Assembly: GCA_019115345.1 (NCBI GenBank)
Contig: DXDV01000272.1
Location: forward strand, 1 to 9,918
DNA from: Candidatus Intestinimonas stercorigallinarum
Lineage (GTDB): Bacteria > Bacillota > Clostridia > Oscillospirales > Oscillospiraceae
Reading direction: 5' to 3'
DNA length: 9,918 bases
This document shows positions 6,342 through 9,918 of this stretch, one piece after another; positions within the stretch are counted from its first letter, which is position 1, and every line of letters starts with the position of its first letter. The translations under genes were made by a program, and so were the position numbers. A model generated the notes under the pieces. That model searched no databases, had not been told where the DNA came from, and worked only from the letters and a program-made list of their open reading frames with translations.

Positions 6342-6881
6342 ATGGCGGTGGCAGTGGAACAGGCCCGGCGGCTCAGCGAGGCCGCCGGGGTGGACGTGAT
6401 CGCCGCCCTCTCCGCCCTGGAGCGGCAGAACGGGGATGCCCTGGAGGCCATGCTGGAGCTGGAGCGGCTGGGACTGACCGAACCGCCGCCGGGCGGCGGA
6501 TGCTTCTCCACCCGTCCGGCCGCCGGGGAAGGTCCCCCGCCGCCGGGGGAGAGAGCGGGAGAGCCCGCCCGGGGCATGGTGCTGGTCCTCACCTGGTCCG
6601 ACCTGTGGCGGGGGCTCAAGGGGCTCTTCCGGAAGAGCCTGGCCACCCGGCTGGAGATCTGGCGGCGGGGAGAGCCGGTCACCACCGTGCCCCTGCTGGT
6701 GCTGGTCCTGCTGCTGGTCTGCTTCCCCCGGATCATAGTCCCCCTGCTGCTCATCGGCCTGCCGCTGGGCTTTCGCTACCGCTTCTCCGGCCCTCTGGCG
6801 GAGAGAAAGGCGGTCAAGGGCTTCCTGGCCTCGCTGCGGGAGGCCTGGGAGCGGTTTTTGGCGCGGCTGCGCCGCCCATAA
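6342..6881 (+). CDS. UBA-like and DUF4342 domain membrane protein
   Basis: A 179-aa protein of unknown function. Residues about 5-45 match a ubiquitin-associated-like three-helix domain (EQARRLSEAAGVDVIAAL, then GDALEAMLELERLG). A Pro/Gly-rich linker follows (about 47-77). The C-terminal part has the DUF4342 layout: an amphipathic stretch, an R-x-G-E-P-V-T-T-V-P approach, one or two closely spaced hydrophobic segments (about 115-142) and a basic tail. The ATG at 6342 follows GGAGG (6334-6338) with a short 3-base gap; an in-frame ATG at 6255 has no ribosome binding site and would lie in the promoter leader. It leads the operon, 24 bases before the response regulator, so it may take part in the same envelope signalling; no biochemical role can be claimed. 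Confidence 0.78.
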   Translation: MAVAVEQARRLSEAAGVDVIAALSALERQNGDALEAMLELERLGLTEPPPGGGCFSTRPAAGEGPPPPGERAGEPARGMVLVLTWSDLWRGLKGLFRKSLATRLEIWRRGEPVTTVPLLVLVLLLVCFPRIIVPLLLIGLPLGFRYRFSGPLAERKAVKGFLASLREAWERFLARLRRP

Positions 6882-6905
6882 GTGGAAATGAGGAGGTGTT
6901 CGCCC

Positions 6906-7589
6906 ATGGCGGAACGGATCTTGCTGGTGGAGGACGAGGAGAAGCTCTCCCGGATGGTGGAGCTGGAGCTCCGGTACGAGGGCTACGAGGTGGAGAAGGC
7001 CTTCGACGGCCGGACGGGGCTGGAGCGGGCTCTGGCCGGGGACTTCGACCTCATTTTGCTGGACATCATGCTCCCAGCCCTCTCGGGGATGGAGGTCCTC
7101 CGGCGGCTGCGGAAGGAGCGGCAGACCCCGGTCATCCTCCTCACCGCCCGGGACGCCGTGGTGGACAAGGTCTCCGGCCTGGACGCCGGGGCCGACGACT
7201 ATGTGACCAAGCCCTTCGCCATCGAAGAGCTGCTGGCCCGGATCCGGGCCGCCCTGCGCAAGCGTCCCGCCGCCCCGGCGGAGGTCCCCCGGCTCACCTG
7301 CGGGCCCTTGTCCATGGACGTGGAGCGCCACGCGGTGCAGGTGGACGGCGCCCCGGTGGAGCTCACCCGGCGGGAGTTCGACCTGCTGCGCTATCTGCTG
7401 GAGAACAAGGGGAAGGTCATCACCCGGGAATCCCTGCTGGACAACGTGTGGGGCTTCGACTTCGCCGGGGAGACCAACGCCGTGGACGTCTACATCCGCT
7501 TCCTGCGCTCCAAGATCGACGAGCGCTTCGGGGTGAAGATCATCCACACCGTCCGCGGGGTGGGCTACGCCGCCCGGGAGGAGGGCTGA
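6906..7589 (+). CDS. OmpR/PhoB-family response regulator
   Basis: A cytoplasmic transcription regulator of 227 aa, standard for the family. The receiver domain (about 1-118) has the acidic pocket E9-D10, phospho-acceptor D53 (LLDIMLP), T80 (ILLTARD) and K102 (TKPF). The C-terminal winged helix (about 130-225) shows LTRREFDLLRYLLENKGKV and the VDVYIRFLRSKID recognition helix, ending in HTVRGVGYAA. The start is fixed by AGGAGG (6891-6896), 9 bases before the ATG; the frame is open further upstream, but that would overlap the ribosome binding site. Its partner kinase is the gene at 8112, with a flavodoxin-like gene in between. Target genes are not known from this window. Confidence 0.95.
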   Translation: MAERILLVEDEEKLSRMVELELRYEGYEVEKAFDGRTGLERALAGDFDLILLDIMLPALSGMEVLRRLRKERQTPVILLTARDAVVDKVSGLDAGADDYVTKPFAIEELLARIRAALRKRPAAPAEVPRLTCGPLSMDVERHAVQVDGAPVELTRREFDLLRYLLENKGKVITRESLLDNVWGFDFAGETNAVDVYIRFLRSKIDERFGVKIIHTVRGVGYAAREEG

Positions 7590-7590
7590 C

Positions 7591-8088
7591 ATGGACGTGA
7601 ACGCCATCGTCTACACCTCGGCCACCGGCTTCACCCGGCGGTACGCCCAGCTCCTCGCCCAGACCACCGGACTGCCCGCTTATGCCCAGGCCGACCCGGC
7701 GGGACCGCCGACGGGGACAAAGGTCCTCTATCTGGGCTGGCTCCGGGCCGGGGCCGTCCGGGGGCTGAAGGGGGCCCGGGGCCGCTGGACGCCCGCCGCC
7801 GTCTGCGCCGTGGGCATGGCCCCGCCGGAGGGCGTCGATGCGGAGGGGCTGGCCCGGCGGAACGGCCTGGAGGGAGCCCCCCTCTTCTACCTCCGGGGCG
7901 GCTACGCCCCCGAGCGGGTGAAGGGACTCTCCCGGGCCATGATGGCCGTTATGACCCGGTCGGTCCGGCGGTCCGCCGCCAAGGGGGACCCCCAGGCGGA
8001 GGCCATGCTGCCGGTGCTCCTCCACGGGGCGGACTGGGTGGACCGGGAAAACCTCCGGCCGGTGCTGGACTGGCTGGGCACAGAATAG
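7591..8088 (+). CDS. Flavodoxin-like protein
   Basis: A 165-aa soluble protein with a flavodoxin-type opening: a beta strand (NAIVY), the phosphate-loop-like T9-S-A-T-G-F-T15, then a helix (RRYAQLLAQTTG). A second strand and loop (KVLYLGWLRAGAVRGLK) matches the next flavodoxin-fold strand. The rest is Arg-rich and less typical. It probably binds FMN or derives from an FMN-binding fold, but the aromatic residues that stack on the flavin cannot be picked out with confidence. The ATG comes one base after the response regulator stop, with GGAGGAGGG (7577-7585) just upstream, so translation is tightly coupled. Its position between regulator and kinase suggests a redox link to the signalling pair, which is inference. 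Confidence 0.7.
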   Translation: MDVNAIVYTSATGFTRRYAQLLAQTTGLPAYAQADPAGPPTGTKVLYLGWLRAGAVRGLKGARGRWTPAAVCAVGMAPPEGVDAEGLARRNGLEGAPLFYLRGGYAPERVKGLSRAMMAVMTRSVRRSAAKGDPQAEAMLPVLLHGADWVDRENLRPVLDWLGTE

Positions 8089-8111
8089 ACTGCCGGGAAG
8101 GGGGGGCGGAC

Positions 8112-9617
8112 ATGGCCTCCAAAGGGAAAAAGGACCGGGGGGGCATCCGCTCCTCCATCGTCCTGCGGCTGAACCTGCGGCTGTGGCTGCGGCTGCTGGG
8201 CATCTACCTCACCACCGACCTGCTCCTCCTCCTGCTGGCCCTGGGGGGGCTGCTGCTGTGGTGCGACCGGCAGTGCGGGGACCTGGCCGGGCTGGTGGAG
8301 GAGCGGGGAGCCCCCTCCGCCGAGGCCACCGAGTGGATGGCCGCCGGGAATTACACGGTCTCCGCCCTGGACACGCCACCGGAAGGGGACGGCCTGCGGG
8401 TCCTGGGGCGCCTCATCCGCTTCAACGCCCTGGGGCTGGACCTCTTCGGCGAGGGAGAGCGGACCCTGTCCCTGGGGGATGTCCCCCTCTTCTTCGGCTC
8501 CTGGAGCGGCCGCCCAGGCCAGGGTGCCTCCTATTCCCTGGCCCTGGCCAACGGCGGGGAGCCCTATGTCATCACACTGGACCTGGAGGGCCCGGTGGGG
8601 GTGCTGGCCTATGCCGGGCGCATCCTGCTGGTGTGCCAGCTCTTCGGCCTGCTCCTCAATCTGCTCAAAAACGCCGGTACCATCAAAAAGACCCTCCGGC
8701 CCATCCAGGACCTGGCGGCGGCGGCGGCCCGGCTGGGGAACGCCCCCTCTGCCCCCGCCGGCATGTCCCCCAAGGAGCTCTCCGCTCTGGCCGGGCGGCT
8801 GGACCAGATCAACGCCTCCCACCTGGACGACCGCATCCCCGTCTCGGGCACCCAGAAGGAGCTCCGGGACCTGGCCGAGGCCATCAACGCCATGCTGGAC
8901 CGGCTGGAGGCGGCCTACCGGGCCCAGATGCGTTTCGTCTCCGACGCCTCCCACGAGCTGCGCACCCCCATCGCCGTCATCCAGGGCTACGCCAGCCTTC
9001 TGGACCGCTGGGGCAAGGACGACCCCGCCACCCGCCAGGAGGCCATCGACGCCATCCGGGCGGAGGCGGAGGCCATGAAGGAGCTGGTGGAGCAGCTCCT
9101 CTTCCTGGCCCGGGGGGACAACGACACCATGCAGGTGGAGCTGACCCACTTCGACCTCACCGAGGTGGCCGCCCAGGTCTTTCGGGAGACCGAGCTCATC
9201 GACCGGACCCACCCCCTCACCGCCCGCTGGGAGCCGGAGCCGGTGCCCGTCTACGCCGACCTGGGCCTCGTCAAGCAGTGCCTCCGGGTGCTGGTGGACA
9301 ACAGCATCAAGTATACCCCCGCCGGCGGGGAGATCTCCCTCAAGCTGGAGGCGGCGGAGGGGACCGCCCGGCTCTCCGTCCAGGATGAGGGGGACGGCAT
9401 CGACCCCCAGAGCCTGCCCCACATTTTCGAGCGGTTCTACCGGGCCGACCAGTCCCGGGACCGCAAGACCGGCGGCACCGGCCTGGGGCTGGCCATCGCC
9501 CGGTACATCGCCGAGCGCCACGGGGGGTGGCTGGAGGTCCTCTCCCGCCGCGGGGTGGGCACCCGCATGACTCTGGTGCTCCCCCTGACCCCGGTGCCCG
9601 GGGGCGAGGGAGAATGA
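8112..9617 (+). CDS. Membrane sensor histidine kinase
   Basis: A 501-aa inner-membrane kinase, partner of the regulator at 6906. Order of parts: basic N terminus, membrane segment one (about 26-50), an extracytoplasmic sensor region of about 110 residues (51-162) with no domain I recognise, membrane segment two (about 163-186), a HAMP-like linker (about 195-265), then the kinase core. The H box is FVSDASHELRTP with H281, the N box DNSIKYTP with N397, G1 DEGDGID with D425, the F box FERFYRAD (439-446) and G2 GGTGLGLA (454-461). Two cysteines (C51 and C55) sit at the outer face just after membrane segment one. The ribosome binding site GGAAGGGG (from 8096) precedes the ATG, which is 23 bases after the flavodoxin-like gene. 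Confidence 0.95.
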   Translation: MASKGKKDRGGIRSSIVLRLNLRLWLRLLGIYLTTDLLLLLLALGGLLLWCDRQCGDLAGLVEERGAPSAEATEWMAAGNYTVSALDTPPEGDGLRVLGRLIRFNALGLDLFGEGERTLSLGDVPLFFGSWSGRPGQGASYSLALANGGEPYVITLDLEGPVGVLAYAGRILLVCQLFGLLLNLLKNAGTIKKTLRPIQDLAAAAARLGNAPSAPAGMSPKELSALAGRLDQINASHLDDRIPVSGTQKELRDLAEAINAMLDRLEAAYRAQMRFVSDASHELRTPIAVIQGYASLLDRWGKDDPATRQEAIDAIRAEAEAMKELVEQLLFLARGDNDTMQVELTHFDLTEVAAQVFRETELIDRTHPLTARWEPEPVPVYADLGLVKQCLRVLVDNSIKYTPAGGEISLKLEAAEGTARLSVQDEGDGIDPQSLPHIFERFYRADQSRDRKTGGTGLGLAIARYIAERHGGWLEVLSRRGVGTRMTLVLPLTPVPGGEGE

Positions 9618-9668
9618 TTTCTCAGGGGTGTTGACGGGCGTTTTCCATCTGGCTCTAAGGCTTCCGGC

Positions 9669-9696
9669 AACGGAGGGGGAAACCCCTCCGTTTTTT
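9669..9696 (+). terminator. Intrinsic terminator of the two-component operon
   Basis: AACGGAGGGG (9669-9678) pairs perfectly with CCCCTCCGTT (9683-9692) across a GAAA tetraloop, and the run of T continues to 9696. It lies 51 bases after the kinase stop and just before the nrdJ promoter, separating the two transcription units. Confidence 0.95.
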
Positions 9697-9702
9697 CGTC
9701 TA

Positions 9703-9749
9703 AAACGATATCTTGACTTCACATGATTCTCTGATACAATATGTAGTGC
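9703..9749 (+). promoter_or_regulatory. Paired NrdR boxes (predicted operator)
   Basis: Two 16-base sites resemble the NrdR box ACACWATATATWGTGT. Box 2, ATACAATATGTAGTGC (9734-9749), matches 13 of 16 positions. Box 1, AAACGATATCTTGACT (9703-9718), matches 11 of 16. Their start-to-start distance is 31 bases (15-base gap), the helical phasing known for paired NrdR boxes. Box 1 covers the -35 and box 2 covers the -10, so NrdR binding would block RNA polymerase. The downstream gene is a ribonucleotide reductase, the known target class of this repressor. Confidence 0.8.
9713..9740 (+). promoter_or_regulatory. nrdJ promoter
   Basis: TTGACT (9713-9718) and TACAAT (9735-9740) are spaced by 16 bases and each matches five of six consensus positions. 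Transcription should start near 9747. The leader of about 63 bases has a small hairpin (GGGAG 9758-9762 with CTCCC 9768-9772) and is too short for a cobalamin riboswitch. Confidence 0.8.
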
Positions 9750-9809
9750 GCCATCAAGGGAGAGACCCTCCCATGCATAGATATCAAAACGAAAGAGGAG
9801 ACGACGACT

Positions 9810-9918
9810 ATGCCGATCAGTGAAAACGCCCGGGCGGTGCTGGAGCGCCGGTATTTGATCCGGGACGAGCAGGGGCAGCCCACCGAGACCGTGGAGGAGC
9901 TCTTCCACCGGGTGGCGG
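9810..9918 (+). CDS. nrdJ: Adenosylcobalamin-dependent (class II) ribonucleotide reductase (3' partial)
   Basis: Only the first 36 codons are in the window. The N terminus (ISENARAVLERRYLIRDEQG, followed by TVEELFHRVA) matches the opening of B12-dependent class II ribonucleotide reductases, where an RYL-x-x-D-x-x-G stretch leads to an E-x-x-F/M-x-R-V-A motif. The enzyme converts ribonucleotides to deoxyribonucleotides without needing oxygen. The ATG at 9810 follows AGAGGAG (9794-9800) by 9 bases. N termini of this type also occur in some other reductase alpha chains, so the class call rests on similarity of a short segment. The paired NrdR boxes upstream support the reductase assignment independently. 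Confidence 0.85.
   Translation, partial: MPISENARAVLERRYLIRDEQGQPTETVEELFHRVA

Noticed and set aside
9631..9659. TTGACG with TCTAAG 17 bases on as a promoter
   Set aside because: The -10 is weak (4 of 6) and any transcript would run straight into the terminator at 9669-9696.
9747..9809. Cobalamin riboswitch upstream of the B12-dependent reductase
   Set aside because: The leader is only about 63 bases with one small hairpin, far too short for the aptamer and lacking its conserved core.
7902..9908. A long open frame on the minus strand opposite the histidine kinase
   Set aside because: It crosses the terminator and the nrdJ promoter, has a compositionally biased translation and lies opposite an unmistakable kinase.

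Overview
The window is GC-rich, densely packed bacterial DNA with Gram-positive surface features: LPXTG sorting signals, sortases, sigma-A-like promoters and purine-rich ribosome binding sites. The high GC content, the SpaA-type pili, the UBA/DUF4342 protein and a B12-dependent ribonucleotide reductase together suggest a gut-type Clostridia, perhaps Oscillospiraceae (Flavonifractor/Lawsonibacter-like). That placement is inference from gene content and style, not a database result.

Region 1 (1-3686, plus strand) is the 3' part of a sortase-assembled pilus operon. It holds the C-terminal two thirds or so of a major pilin (fimbrial D2 domain, Cna-B domain, LPGTG signal), then a strong hairpin without a U tract. 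After that come a class C pilin-polymerising sortase, a GTG-started minor pilin (Cna-B domain, TTPP-repeat stalk, LPQTG signal) and a second, divergent sortase. The last three genes overlap one another. A perfect 38-bp palindrome (3702-3739) ends the operon and can also serve the convergent genes on the other strand.

Region 2 (3760-6129, minus strand) is a two-gene unit. The first gene encodes a secreted protein with a copper-amine-oxidase-N-like domain and a NodB-like domain that appears to have lost its catalytic residues. Eighteen bases later comes a PLP-dependent cysteine desulfurase of the class-V aminotransferase family.

Region 3 (6130-6341) is a divergent promoter region. It contains a promoter for each direction and an unusual gapped inverted duplication of a promoter-like module.

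Region 4 (6342-9617, plus strand) is a four-gene operon: a UBA/DUF4342 membrane protein, an OmpR-type response regulator, a flavodoxin-like protein and a sensor histidine kinase. The flavodoxin-like gene sits between the two halves of the two-component system. The operon ends at a clear intrinsic terminator (9669-9696).

Region 5 (9697-9918) is the promoter, operator and first 36 codons of nrdJ. Two NrdR-box-like 16-mers spaced exactly 31 bp apart cover the -35 and -10 elements, which predicts control by the NrdR repressor.

No RNA genes, CRISPR arrays, insertion sequences or attachment sites were recognised.
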